Source of the DNA: an uncultured bacterium
GTDB taxonomy: Bacteria; Verrucomicrobiota; Kiritimatiellia; RFP12; UBA1067
Direction: 5' to 3'
DNA length: 6,749 nucleotides
Assembly: GCA_946401765.1 (NCBI GenBank)
Contig: CAMIVJ010000154.1
Span: forward strand, 1-6,749
A program made the position numbers and the translations under genes. The stretch's first letter is position 1; each line of letters opens with the position of its first letter. The notes under the pieces were generated by a model, which saw only the letters and a list, made by a program, of their open reading frames with translations, made no database searches and was not told the DNA's origin. Below, piece by piece: positions 1 through 5,972 of the stretch.

Positions 1-1028
1 GCGCGTTCGCGTCCGTCGAAGACGAACCTGTCGCCGAAGCCGCTGAACGTCTTGCCCTGCCACTCGGAGCGGTTGCCCTTGAAGTTGCCCTTGACCTTGG
101 GATCCTTGGAAGGTCCGCGCAGAGCCTCGGCCCACTGCCAGCTCATCTTGCCGCCCTTGCCGCCCTTCACGACCGCCTCGGGATAGGCGCAGATGTAGCG
201 GTCGAGGTCCCAGAGGATGCGCTTCTTCTCGCCGGGCTTGACGACGATGGGGAACTTCATCTCGCCGCCGTCTACGAACTTGCCGGGGCGCACGCGGTAT
301 TCCGTCTGGTCAGGAAGCTGCGACGGGAAGAGCATCCATCCCTTCTGGCGAATGCCGCAGCGGTTGCCGCCGCCAAGGAATCCCCTCAATACTGCAGGCT
401 TTAACCAGTTCTTCGGCGTATAGTCGTAGATGCCCGAGCCGTATATCTCGAATCCATCGCCTGCGCCCCACGCGCCGCCCGACTTGCCGATGTTCTTCAC
501 GCCTGTGATCGGCCCGCACTGCCAGGGGCCGCGTCCGGTAGTGAGAGCGGCGTCGTACTTCCCCTCCGCCTTGAGGCAGAAGCCGAGCTGGTACGAGAGC
601 TGCGCGAGCGGCGACGCCCTGTACGGCATGCGCCACACGGTCGCCTCCATCACGTGCTTGCCTGGCTCCAGCTGCACGCTGTAGCTCTGGTACATCCAGT
701 TCTCGACCGTGCCGCGATGGGGTCCGCGCGACACAAACTTGCCGTCGAGAGCAAGATAGTAGCGTTCGTCGCCAGTCACGTCGAATTCAAGCGGAGTGCC
801 GTCGCTCTCGAACTCACATCTGAAGCGCACGATGCGCGGCAAATGAGGGTACGCCACCTCGTCCTTGATGTCTGGATGCGAAAGCCAGGCCGCCTGGTCG
901 ATCGGCTGCACCGGCAGAATGGCGGTGTTGCCGCGCGTGAATCGCGCGGGCTTTATCACGTGCTTGACCGTGGCGCCTTGCGCCATTGCCGCCGCGCACG
1001 CAATGGCGGCGATCGTCTCCAATTTCAT
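1..1028 (-). CDS. alpha-L-rhamnosidase (GH78-type), N-terminal part, cut by left edge
   Basis: This is a secreted glycoside hydrolase expected to release terminal alpha-L-rhamnose from plant or bacterial polysaccharides. Only the first 342 residues are present; the frame is open to the window edge. Residues 1-18 look like a signal peptide (hydrophobic and alanine-rich, ending in AQG). Residues about 45-175 resemble the substrate-binding beta-sandwich of GH78 enzymes, with a sugar-binding-like strand at YYLALDGKFVSRGPHRG (90-106), then WMYQSYSVQLEPGKHVMEA. Residues about 270-340 match the segment just before the catalytic barrel: LWDLDRYICAYPE, WAEAL, KGNRSEW and FSGFGDRFVFDG. The (alpha/alpha)6 catalytic domain and its acidic residues lie outside the window, so activity cannot be judged. 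The ATG is preceded by GAGGA (1034-1038) at 5 bases, and a promoter lies at 1086-1114. Family assignment is by remembered motif pattern; a related rhamnosidase-like family is the main alternative. Confidence 0.78.
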   Translation of the reverse strand, partial: MKLETIAAIACAAAMAQGATVKHVIKPARFTRGNTAILPVQPIDQAAWLSHPDIKDEVAYPHLPRIVRFRCEFESDGTPLEFDVTGDERYYLALDGKFVSRGPHRGTVENWMYQSYSVQLEPGKHVMEATVWRMPYRASPLAQLSYQLGFCLKAEGKYDAALTTGRGPWQCGPITGVKNIGKSGGAWGAGDGFEIYGSGIYDYTPKNWLKPAVLRGFLGGGNRCGIRQKGWMLFPSQLPDQTEYRVRPGKFVDGGEMKFPIVVKPGEKKRILWDLDRYICAYPEAVVKGGKGGKMSWQWAEALRGPSKDPKVKGNFKGNRSEWQGKTFSGFGDRFVFDGRER

Positions 1029-1085
1029 TTTTTTCCTCGCGGTAAAGGTGAAAGACGGCGGATCTCAAATCCCCCGAGCGCTAAT

Positions 1086-1114
1086 ATTCTAGCAAAACGC
1101 CCCCGTTCTTGCAA
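1086..1114 (-). promoter_or_regulatory. sigma70-like promoter of the rhamnosidase gene
   Basis: On the minus strand a -35 box TTGCAA (1109-1114) is followed after exactly 17 bases by a -10 box TAGAAT (1086-1091). Transcription would begin near 1079, giving a leader of about 50 bases before the ATG at 1028. The site lies in the 104-base gap between the esterase stop and the rhamnosidase start, so the rhamnosidase can be transcribed on its own as well as by read-through. I see no terminator in this gap. The call rests on sequence match only. Confidence 0.55.
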
Positions 1115-1132
1115 ATCGCCGCATGCCGGAGG

Positions 1133-2107
1133 TCACTTTCCCATATATGCATGGCAATATCGGAGAACGGCCTTTCTGAATTCTTCGGTTTTGTCGGGAT
1201 CGCTCCACATGCCATGGTGAGAATTCGGGAAGTCCACCTCGACATGCGGCACTCCGTTCTCCTTGAGCGCTTTGGCAAGGGCGTCGCGATGATGGCGCTT
1301 GACGAGATTGTCCTTGCCGCCGTAGGCGAAGATAGTGGGAACGCTCTTTCCCGTCACGAACGCCACAGGCGAGAGGCTGTCAACCAGCTTTCGCACTTCC
1401 GCCTTCTGAAGGTCGGCAACCGCCACCTTCTTTCCGGAGCCGCCGGAGACCAGCAGGGCCGACATCTTCTTGCCGAAGGCTTTCTCGCTGAAATCGCTCG
1501 GGCCCACCTTGTCGCAGACGAAGGCAATCGGAATCGGCGACTCGCCTGCACGGGAATACGAATACAGCAGGGCAAGGTGCCCGCCTGCCGAGAAGCCGCC
1601 CAGGGCGATCTTGGGCGTGCGGTAGCCGCGCTTCGCCATCTCTTCCTTGAGCGCGCCGATGCATCGGGTGATCTCGTCCAGCATCGTGTAGATCGTCACC
1701 TCGGGACGCCTGCGCGAAATGAGCGAATAGTCGAGCGTTGCGGCGATGCATCCCTTCTTCGCGTAATACTTGCAGGCATACGCAAGGTCTTGACGGCGAC
1801 CGGAATTCCATGAGCCTCCATGGATGAACAGCATCAGCGGAATAATGGCGTCTTTCTTAGCATTCTTGGGAATGAAGACGTCGTACTTCAGCTTCTTCGC
1901 CTTGTCGTAGAGAAGCCCTGAAAGCTGCTCTCCATCCTCCTCGCGCCATTCCTCGAGGTATCCGCCATTCCGAAACTGGTCCGTCAGAGGCAGTGCCGAA
2001 GTGGCGCAGTAACCTGGAAGGAACGCCAATATGCCGAAAACAAGTCCTATGCCCAAAGATTTCCACAATCTCAGGCGGCACATTGCACTTCTCGCGCTTT
2101 TCATCAT
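1133..2107 (-). CDS. secreted alpha/beta-hydrolase (esterase/lipase, BD-FAE/Abhydrolase_3-like)
   Basis: This is a 324-residue predicted esterase of the alpha/beta-hydrolase fold, probably exported and acting on acyl or acetyl esters of carbohydrates; the substrate cannot be read from sequence. Residues 1-16 are basic and 17-33 hydrophobic, a typical signal peptide ending near Cys34. The residues before that cysteine (PGY) do not form a lipobox, so a lipoprotein is unlikely. The oxyanion-hole motif HGGSW is at 96-100. The nucleophile elbow GFSAG is at 171-175 with Ser173, the acid is probably Asp266 (YGGKDNLV), and the catalytic His is 297 or 298 (SHHGM). All parts of the triad are therefore present and the length is normal. 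Two ATG codons are adjacent; GAGG (2116-2119) lies 8 bases before the first. The gene precedes the rhamnosidase on the same strand, which fits joint action on an esterified polysaccharide. Xylan, pectin or feruloyl esterase roles are equally possible. Confidence 0.88.
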   Translation of the reverse strand: MMKSARSAMCRLRLWKSLGIGLVFGILAFLPGYCATSALPLTDQFRNGGYLEEWREEDGEQLSGLLYDKAKKLKYDVFIPKNAKKDAIIPLMLFIHGGSWNSGRRQDLAYACKYYAKKGCIAATLDYSLISRRRPEVTIYTMLDEITRCIGALKEEMAKRGYRTPKIALGGFSAGGHLALLYSYSRAGESPIPIAFVCDKVGPSDFSEKAFGKKMSALLVSGGSGKKVAVADLQKAEVRKLVDSLSPVAFVTGKSVPTIFAYGGKDNLVKRHHRDALAKALKENGVPHVEVDFPNSHHGMWSDPDKTEEFRKAVLRYCHAYMGK

Positions 2108-2210
2108 TTGTCTAGCCTCGTCTGTTCATGGGTTGCTGTTCAGGCATTGCCTGTTTTCTGGCTTGCGCCTTCCTCTTGCGCATGGTACGCCACACTCGGA
2201 GGACGCTATT

Positions 2211-2219
2211 ATTGTACCA
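2211..2219 (-). promoter_or_regulatory. extended -10 promoter of the esterase gene
   Basis: The minus strand reads TGGTACAAT here: a TACAAT box (one mismatch to TATAAT) with the TGn extension. No good -35 box is found 16-18 bases upstream, which is consistent with an extended -10 promoter. The predicted leader is about 95 bases. It contains a 7-base direct repeat (TGAACAG twice, within 2122-2142) of unknown meaning. Confidence 0.42.
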
Positions 2220-2278
2220 TATTTCGGGCCGGCCGTGGCGGAATTGGCCGAACATTTGGACGTACGCGAAACTGCCCC

Positions 2279-2307
2279 TTGTCCCAAGTGAAAGGAAATG
2301 ATATAAT
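2279..2307 (+). promoter_or_regulatory. sigma70-like promoter of the grpE-dnaJ-rsmE operon
   Basis: A -35 box TTGTCC (2279-2284; 4 of 6 consensus bases) is followed after exactly 17 bases by a perfect TATAAT (2302-2307). Transcription should start around 2314-2316, only about 23-25 bases before the grpE ATG. I looked for a CIRCE element (the HrcA operator) and for a sigma32-type CCCCAT box and found neither, so heat induction is not explained by those known signals. Confidence 0.62.
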
Positions 2308-2318
2308 TTAATTTCAAC

Positions 2319-2332
2319 GGTGCAATGGCACC
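2319..2332 (+). promoter_or_regulatory. hairpin in the grpE leader
   Basis: GGTGC (2319-2323), a 4-base loop AATG, and GCACC (2328-2332) form a perfect 5-bp stem ending 6 bases before the grpE ATG. With the predicted transcription start at about 2314-2316, this hairpin makes up most of the leader and occupies the place where a Shine-Dalgarno sequence would be. It could protect the 5' end, or tune translation with temperature; both roles are inference. A 5-bp stem can also occur by chance. Confidence 0.4.
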
Positions 2333-2338
2333 ATAAGT

Positions 2339-3040
2339 ATGAAAGAGACAAAAATGGATACGGACAAGGAAACCAAGCCAGAAGCAAAGACCCCTGAAGC
2401 AGAGGCCGTAGAAAACGCTGCCCCCGCGCAGCCGGAAGATACTCACGCAGCCGACCAAAACGCCGCAAAGCCCGCAGAGGGAACCCAGGCAGAGGCCGAA
2501 GGCGCCAAGTCTGCAGAAGACAAGCCGGCCGAAGATAAGCAAACGGAGGACAACACGGCCACCGAAGACAGGCCTGCAGAAGAAGAAGACAAGCCGGCCG
2601 AGGCACCTGCGCAGCCAGACTGGAAGGACCGCTACGCGCGCGCTATGGCCGACTTCGACAACTTCCGCAAGCGCACAGCACGCGACCGCGAGGATCTCGT
2701 GAAGTTCGCCGCGTCAGATGTCATCAAGGCAATGCTCCCCACGGTCGACAATCTTTCCCTCGCCCTTGAGAAGGCCAAAGACCGAGCCGACGATCCCTTC
2801 GTTGCCGGCGTGAAGCTCGTGTACGACGGTCTTGTCAAGGCCCTCGCCGACCAGGGCGCGACGCCTCTCGACTCCGTGGGAGAGCCGTTCGACGCGAATT
2901 TCCACGACGCCCTCGCCCAGCTTCCCTCCCCCGACGTGGAAGAGGGCGTGGTGATGAACGAGGTCAAGCGCGGATGGCTGCTGCACGGCAAGCTGCTGCG
3001 TCCCGCCCAGGTTGTGGTGAGCGCCGGCAAGGGCGCCTAG
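2339..3040 (+). CDS. grpE: nucleotide exchange factor GrpE
   Basis: GrpE is the cytosolic dimeric co-chaperone that makes DnaK release ADP, resetting the DnaK-DnaJ folding cycle. The protein is 233 residues; E. coli GrpE is about 197. Residues 1-93 are a low-complexity tail of Ala, Glu, Lys, Pro and Asp. The conserved part begins at DWKDRYARAMADFDNFRKR (94-112), the helix that pairs the dimer, followed by LPTVDNLSLALEKA (133-146). The C-terminal beta domain carries the family signature: FDANFHDAL (184-192), then GWLLHGKLLRPAQVVV (212-227). Trp213 replaces the usual Phe or Tyr after the glycine. No Shine-Dalgarno sequence precedes the ATG at 2339; an in-frame ATG at 2354 is a possible alternative start without a clear one either. 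It is the first gene of an operon with dnaJ 17 bases downstream. Function is clear; the start is less certain. Confidence 0.95.
   Translation: MKETKMDTDKETKPEAKTPEAEAVENAAPAQPEDTHAADQNAAKPAEGTQAEAEGAKSAEDKPAEDKQTEDNTATEDRPAEEEDKPAEAPAQPDWKDRYARAMADFDNFRKRTARDREDLVKFAASDVIKAMLPTVDNLSLALEKAKDRADDPFVAGVKLVYDGLVKALADQGATPLDSVGEPFDANFHDALAQLPSPDVEEGVVMNEVKRGWLLHGKLLRPAQVVVSAGKGA
2516..2601 (+). repeat. in-frame 17-base direct repeat inside the grpE tail
   Basis: The 17 bases GAAGACAAGCCGGCCGA occur at 2516-2532 and again at 2585-2601. The copies are 69 bases (23 codons) apart and in the same frame, both encoding EDKPAE. A degenerate relative (EDRPAEEED) sits just before the second copy. The repeat marks the acidic low-complexity tail as partly the product of local duplication. 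Confidence 0.85.
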
Positions 3041-3043
3041 ACT

Positions 3044-3049
3044 GAGGAG
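3044..3049 (+). promoter_or_regulatory. ribosome binding site of dnaJ
   Basis: GAGGAG lies 8 bases before the dnaJ ATG, in the 17-base gap after the grpE stop. It is the strongest Shine-Dalgarno sequence in the window and contrasts with grpE and rsmE in the same operon, which have none. Confidence 0.8.
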
Positions 3050-3057
3050 ACGCAGCT

Positions 3058-4242
3058 ATGGCCGATAAAAGAGACTACTACGAGGTGCTGGGCGTGCCGA
3101 AGGACGCCTCAGCCGACCAGATCAAGAGCGCCTACCGCAAGCTCGCGATGAAGTGGCATCCGGACCGCAATCCGGACAACCCAGAGGCCAAGGCGAAGTT
3201 CCAGGAGGCCTCCGAAGCGTACGAGGTGCTGTCCAATCCCGAGAAGCGCCAGCGCTACGACCAGTTTGGCCACGAAGGCGTGAACTTCGGCCCCGGAGGA
3301 TTCGACTTCAGCCGCGACTTCTCGCACGGCGCCGACTTCCGGGACATCTTCGAGACGCTCTTCGGCGGAGGCGGTGGATTCGGCGACATGTTCGGCGGGA
3401 TGTTCGGGGGAGGTGGACGCCGCAGGCATGCGGATCCCAACGGGCCCGAACCCGGCGAAGACATGACCATGACGCTCGAGATCGACTTCGACGAGGCCAT
3501 CTTCGGCAGCCAGCGCACGATGGAGCTCACCCTTCCCGAACAGTGCCCCGAATGCGGCGGCACCGGCGCAGCGCGCGGCGCGAAGCGCGTAACTTGCCCC
3601 ACATGCCACGGCAACGGGCAGGTCATCGCAGGAGGCGGCTTCTTCCAGATCCGCCAGACGTGCCCCAAGTGCGGCGGCTCTGGCACCGTGGTGGAGAAGC
3701 CCTGCTCAAAGTGCCGCGGCTCCGGCCAGGTGCGTTCGCCCCGCAGCATCTCGCTGCGCATTCCGCGAGGAGTGGACACCGGCTCTCGCCTGCGCCTGAG
3801 CGGCAAGGGTGCTGGCGGCCTGCGAGGCGGTCCTCCCGGCGACCTCTACGTGGTGCTGAACGTGCGCCCCAGCGACATCTTCCAGCGCGAAGAGCTTGAT
3901 CTCTACGTGGACGTGCCTGTGTCGCCCGTTCTCGCGGCGCTTGGCGGCGACGTGGAGATTCCCACGCCCTCCGGCATCGCCACGGCCCATCTCGCCTCCG
4001 GCACTCCGAACGGCAAGCTGCTGCGTCTGCGCGGCAAAGGCGTGCCAGATCTGCGCGGCGGCCAGGCAGGCGACCTGATCGCCCGCGTCGTCTTCGAGGT
4101 GCCCACGCGCCTCACGACGAAGCAGCGTGGAATGTTTGAAGACCTCTCGAAGTCGCTTGACTCGTCAAACTTCCCCGAGAGTCAGCGCTTCGCCTCGAAG
4201 GTCAAGGTGTTCTTCCAGCACAAAGAAAAGCTCGGCGGCTAG
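3058..4242 (+). CDS. dnaJ: chaperone protein DnaJ (Hsp40, type I)
   Basis: DnaJ is the cytosolic co-chaperone that binds unfolded proteins and stimulates DnaK ATPase. At 394 residues it has normal length and all parts of a type I Hsp40. The J domain is residues 1-70 with HPD at 34-36, essential for DnaK stimulation. A Gly/Phe-rich linker runs from about 73 to 120 (LFGGGGGFGDMFGGMFGGGG). Four CxxCxGxG zinc-binding repeats are intact: CPECGGTG 163-170, CPTCHGNG 180-187, CPKCGGSG 202-209 and CSKCRGSG 216-223. The C-terminal substrate-binding domains follow, including DLYVDVPVSPVLAALGGDVEIPTPSG (281-306 region). The start is fixed by GAGGAG 8 bases upstream and by the canonical DYYEVLGV beginning. 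It lies between grpE and rsmE in one operon; dnaK and hrcA are absent from the window. The call is essentially certain. Confidence 0.98.
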   Translation: MADKRDYYEVLGVPKDASADQIKSAYRKLAMKWHPDRNPDNPEAKAKFQEASEAYEVLSNPEKRQRYDQFGHEGVNFGPGGFDFSRDFSHGADFRDIFETLFGGGGGFGDMFGGMFGGGGRRRHADPNGPEPGEDMTMTLEIDFDEAIFGSQRTMELTLPEQCPECGGTGAARGAKRVTCPTCHGNGQVIAGGGFFQIRQTCPKCGGSGTVVEKPCSKCRGSGQVRSPRSISLRIPRGVDTGSRLRLSGKGAGGLRGGPPGDLYVVLNVRPSDIFQREELDLYVDVPVSPVLAALGGDVEIPTPSGIATAHLASGTPNGKLLRLRGKGVPDLRGGQAGDLIARVVFEVPTRLTTKQRGMFEDLSKSLDSSNFPESQRFASKVKVFFQHKEKLGG

Positions 4243-4244
4243 AA

Positions 4245-4985
4245 ATGCACCGTCTGCTCGTCGAATCGTCCCTTCTGGACGCCCAGGCAGTCGTGCCGCC
4301 CAAAGACGCGGCGCGACACCTGAAGGTGCTGCGTCCGAAGCCAAACGAGGAGATAGAGCTCTTCGACGGGCATGGCCGTACGCGCGTCTTTCATTGGCGC
4401 GCCGCTGACGGAACGCTCGCAGATCCCGGCGAGACAACCGCGCATCCCGCTCCCGCCCAGCCGCTCACTCTATTCGCGTGCGTCACAAAGGGCTCGCGAT
4501 GGGACTGGACTATCGAGAAGGCGGTGGAGCTGGGCACATCCCGAATCGTGCCCGTGATGTCGGCGCGGTGCATCGTGCGCCTCGCGCCTGGCGAGCGCGA
4601 GACGAAGGCGGAGCGCTGGCGGCGCGTTGCGGAAGACGCCGCCCGGCAGAGCGATGCAGTGTGGCTGCCAGAGATTCTGGCGCCAGTGGATTTTCCGGCG
4701 GCGCTCGCGCTTGTAAAGACATGCCGGCGTGTGTTCGTGGGCGCGCTTGTGAAGCCGCCCGCCCCGCCGCTGCGCGTCGCCATAGATGCATCATGCGCGG
4801 CGGATGGCGCAACCGCTTCTGGCGGACTAGGACTCTTCGTCGGCCCTGAGGGCGACTTCACCCCGGAGGAGCTTTCGTCGCTTCTGGCAATCGCCACGCC
4901 CGCCTCCTTCGGCCCAACGATCCTCCGCGCCGAGACAGCCGCCATATTCGGCCTGTCGGTGCTTGCCGCGCTCACTTCTCGATGA
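4245..4985 (+). CDS. rsmE: 16S rRNA (uracil-1498-N3)-methyltransferase RsmE
   Basis: RsmE is a SPOUT-class methyltransferase that uses S-adenosylmethionine to methylate U1498 of 16S rRNA in the small ribosomal subunit. The 246 residues match the family in length. An N-terminal PUA-like RNA-binding region (1-70) contains HLKVLRPKPNEEIELFDG. The methyltransferase domain shows TKGSRWDWTIEKAVELGTSRIVPV (81-104 region), ERWRRVAEDAARQS (123-136), FVGPEGDFTPEEL (198-210) and the knot motif ILRAETAA (226-233). Two usually conserved positions differ: Asp204 in GPEGDF where Gly is usual, and Thr225 before ILR where Arg is common. The ATG follows the dnaJ stop by 2 bases with no Shine-Dalgarno sequence, so translation is probably coupled to dnaJ. 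A dnaJ-(prmA)-rsmE order is also known from Firmicutes heat-shock operons. The 3' end overlaps the converging transpeptidase gene by 14 bases. Confidence 0.93.
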   Translation: MHRLLVESSLLDAQAVVPPKDAARHLKVLRPKPNEEIELFDGHGRTRVFHWRAADGTLADPGETTAHPAPAQPLTLFACVTKGSRWDWTIEKAVELGTSRIVPVMSARCIVRLAPGERETKAERWRRVAEDAARQSDAVWLPEILAPVDFPAALALVKTCRRVFVGALVKPPAPPLRVAIDASCAADGATASGGLGLFVGPEGDFTPEELSSLLAIATPASFGPTILRAETAAIFGLSVLAALTSR

Positions 4986-5964
4986 CGATGCTGGTGCCGA
5001 CGCTGCACATGCTGTGAAGCTTCACGGCATTCCAGTTGGCGAGCCTGAAGCAGCCATGCGACTCGGCACGGCCAATGCGTTCGGGGAAAGGCGTGCCGTG
5101 TATTCCGTACGAAGGAAGAGTGAGTCCAATCCAGGCGGAGCCTACGGGGTTGTTGGGCCCGGGAGGATAGATGTGGCGCGCGATGCGGCCGCCCTTGTCG
5201 AGCTTGTCCGCCGTGTAGGTGTAGTTGGGATCCTTGACGAGCGTCTTCACGTGTATCTCGCCCGGCGGAGGGAGCTTGTTCTTGTCGGCCGCGATTGAGC
5301 ACGGGAAGAGGGCGATCAACTTCCCCGCGGCGTCGAACACGGTAATCTCCAGGCGCGAGAGCGACACGCGCAGAACGTCTGCCCTGCCATAGGGCCAGCG
5401 CGACGCGACGGGGCCGCGAGAGACGAGCGGCAGCACGATCTGCGAACCTGTGGGCGGGTTGGGCCATGCGGCGTGCGGGTTGAGCTTCTTGAGAAGCGTG
5501 ACTGAGCAGTGTCCGCGCTCTGCGAACATCTCGAGTATCGTCTCGTAGCCCATCGTCGAGAGGCGCGCCTTTTCTGCCGGAGCAACCGGGATGTTCACGA
5601 GCGAGGCATGGTCCTCGGCCTTCACCGTCAGCGTTCTGAAGAGATCCGTCTCACCGGGGAAGTACACCTCCCACGCCTTCTCCTCGAGGCCGGGCAGATA
5701 TGGCCGGCCGTTCACGGCGCACCACGTGGCGAGGGCCACCTTAGTGCGCCGGCCGCACTGCCCGTCAAGCGTGTTGCAGGAGAAGCCTCGCCTCTCGAGG
5801 CATATCTGCAGAGCGAGGATGTGGCCAGGCGCGTAGTCCTGGCCACGCCACGTCGTGTTCAGACGCGCCGCCGGTTCAGGCAGCGCGGCTGCGCAGCAGC
5901 ACGCAGCGCAGAAGAGCGCATGCGCCGCCGCGAGCCAGAAACGCGCTGGATTCGTCGTAGTAAT
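4972..5964 (-). CDS. L,D-transpeptidase (YkuD) with peptidoglycan-binding and LysM-like domains, probable ATT start
   Basis: This exported enzyme would form 3-3 cross-links in peptidoglycan or attach proteins to it. Read from ATT at 5964 it has 330 residues. Residues 1-27 form a signal peptide (TTTNPAR, then a hydrophobic stretch FWLAAAHALF and a Cys/Ala run). Residues about 44-90 match a PG_binding_1 domain (ILALQICLERRGF, LDG, CG, TKVALATW). Residues about 134-181 are LysM-like (GYETILEMFAERGHCSVTLLKKLNP to IVLPLV). The YkuD domain, about 195-330, carries GIHGTPFPERIG and SHGCFRLANWNA with His289, His303 and catalytic Cys305. The first usual start codon in frame is GTG at 5739, but that would remove the signal peptide and most of the binding domain. 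The frame is open back to the aspS stop without ATG, GTG or TTG. CCCCTT on the plus strand (AAGGGG, 5973-5978) gives a fitting ribosome site. It is probably co-transcribed with aspS, 45 bases upstream. The protein is cysteine-rich. Confidence 0.85.
   Translation of the reverse strand: MTTTNPARFWLAAAHALFCAACCCAAALPEPAARLNTTWRGQDYAPGHILALQICLERRGFSCNTLDGQCGRRTKVALATWCAVNGRPYLPGLEEKAWEVYFPGETDLFRTLTVKAEDHASLVNIPVAPAEKARLSTMGYETILEMFAERGHCSVTLLKKLNPHAAWPNPPTGSQIVLPLVSRGPVASRWPYGRADVLRVSLSRLEITVFDAAGKLIALFPCSIAADKNKLPPPGEIHVKTLVKDPNYTYTADKLDKGGRIARHIYPPGPNNPVGSAWIGLTLPSYGIHGTPFPERIGRAESHGCFRLANWNAVKLHSMCSVGTSIVIEK
5821..5846. repeat. 9-bp perfect inverted repeat inside the L,D-transpeptidase gene
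   Basis: GTGGCCAGG (5821-5829) and CCTGGCCAC (5838-5846) are perfect inverted copies around an 8-base loop. In RNA this makes a strong GC-rich hairpin in either direction. It falls in the codons for residues 40-48 (RGQDYAPGH), just inside the mature protein. No T-run follows on either strand, so it is not a standard terminator. A role is unknown; it may be only coding sequence. Confidence 0.6.
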
Positions 5965-5972
5965 TGCCCACG

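Larger units (their letters stand above)
2108..2338. other. divergent intergenic region between esterase and grpE
   Basis: This 231-base gap holds the leftward extended -10 promoter (2211-2219), the rightward sigma70-like promoter (2279-2307) and the grpE leader hairpin. Between the two promoters is an imperfect inverted repeat, TTCGGGCC (2223-2230) and GGCCGAA (2246-2252), with one bulged G. Its place would suit an operator, but the match is short. I see no small gene here. Confidence 0.6.

Noticed and set aside
1109..1813. Open 234-codon plus-strand frame with a possible start at 1109
   Set aside because: It lies opposite the esterase, which has a complete catalytic triad, signal peptide and ribosome site; the plus-strand translation shows no recognisable domain. 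It is a GC-rich shadow.
2008..2013. Esterase as a lipoprotein through Cys34
   Set aside because: The residues before the cysteine are PGY, which do not fit the lipobox; ordinary signal peptidase I cleavage is more likely.
2122..2142. Direct repeat CTGTTCA twice in the esterase leader
   Set aside because: Seven bases repeated at a 14-base step could be an operator half-site pair, but such short repeats are common and nothing else supports it.
2271..2310. sigma32 promoter or CIRCE element for the grpE operon
   Set aside because: No CTTGAA with a properly spaced CCCCAT box and no TTAGCACTC/GAGTGCTAA repeat is present; a standard sigma70 match explains the region better.
5014..5025. Perfect 12-base palindrome GTGAAGCTTCAC, considered as part of a terminator for the converging genes
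   Set aside because: It has no loop and no T-run, and it encodes conserved residues (AVKLH) of the YkuD domain.
4391..5467. Open 358-codon minus-strand frame across rsmE and the transpeptidase
   Set aside because: It overlaps two clearly recognised genes in other frames and its translation is rich in Arg, Ala and Pro without motifs, as expected for a shadow frame.
4972..5739. L,D-transpeptidase starting at GTG 5739 (255 residues)
   Set aside because: This start cuts through the peptidoglycan-binding domain and removes the export signal, although the frame upstream clearly encodes both.
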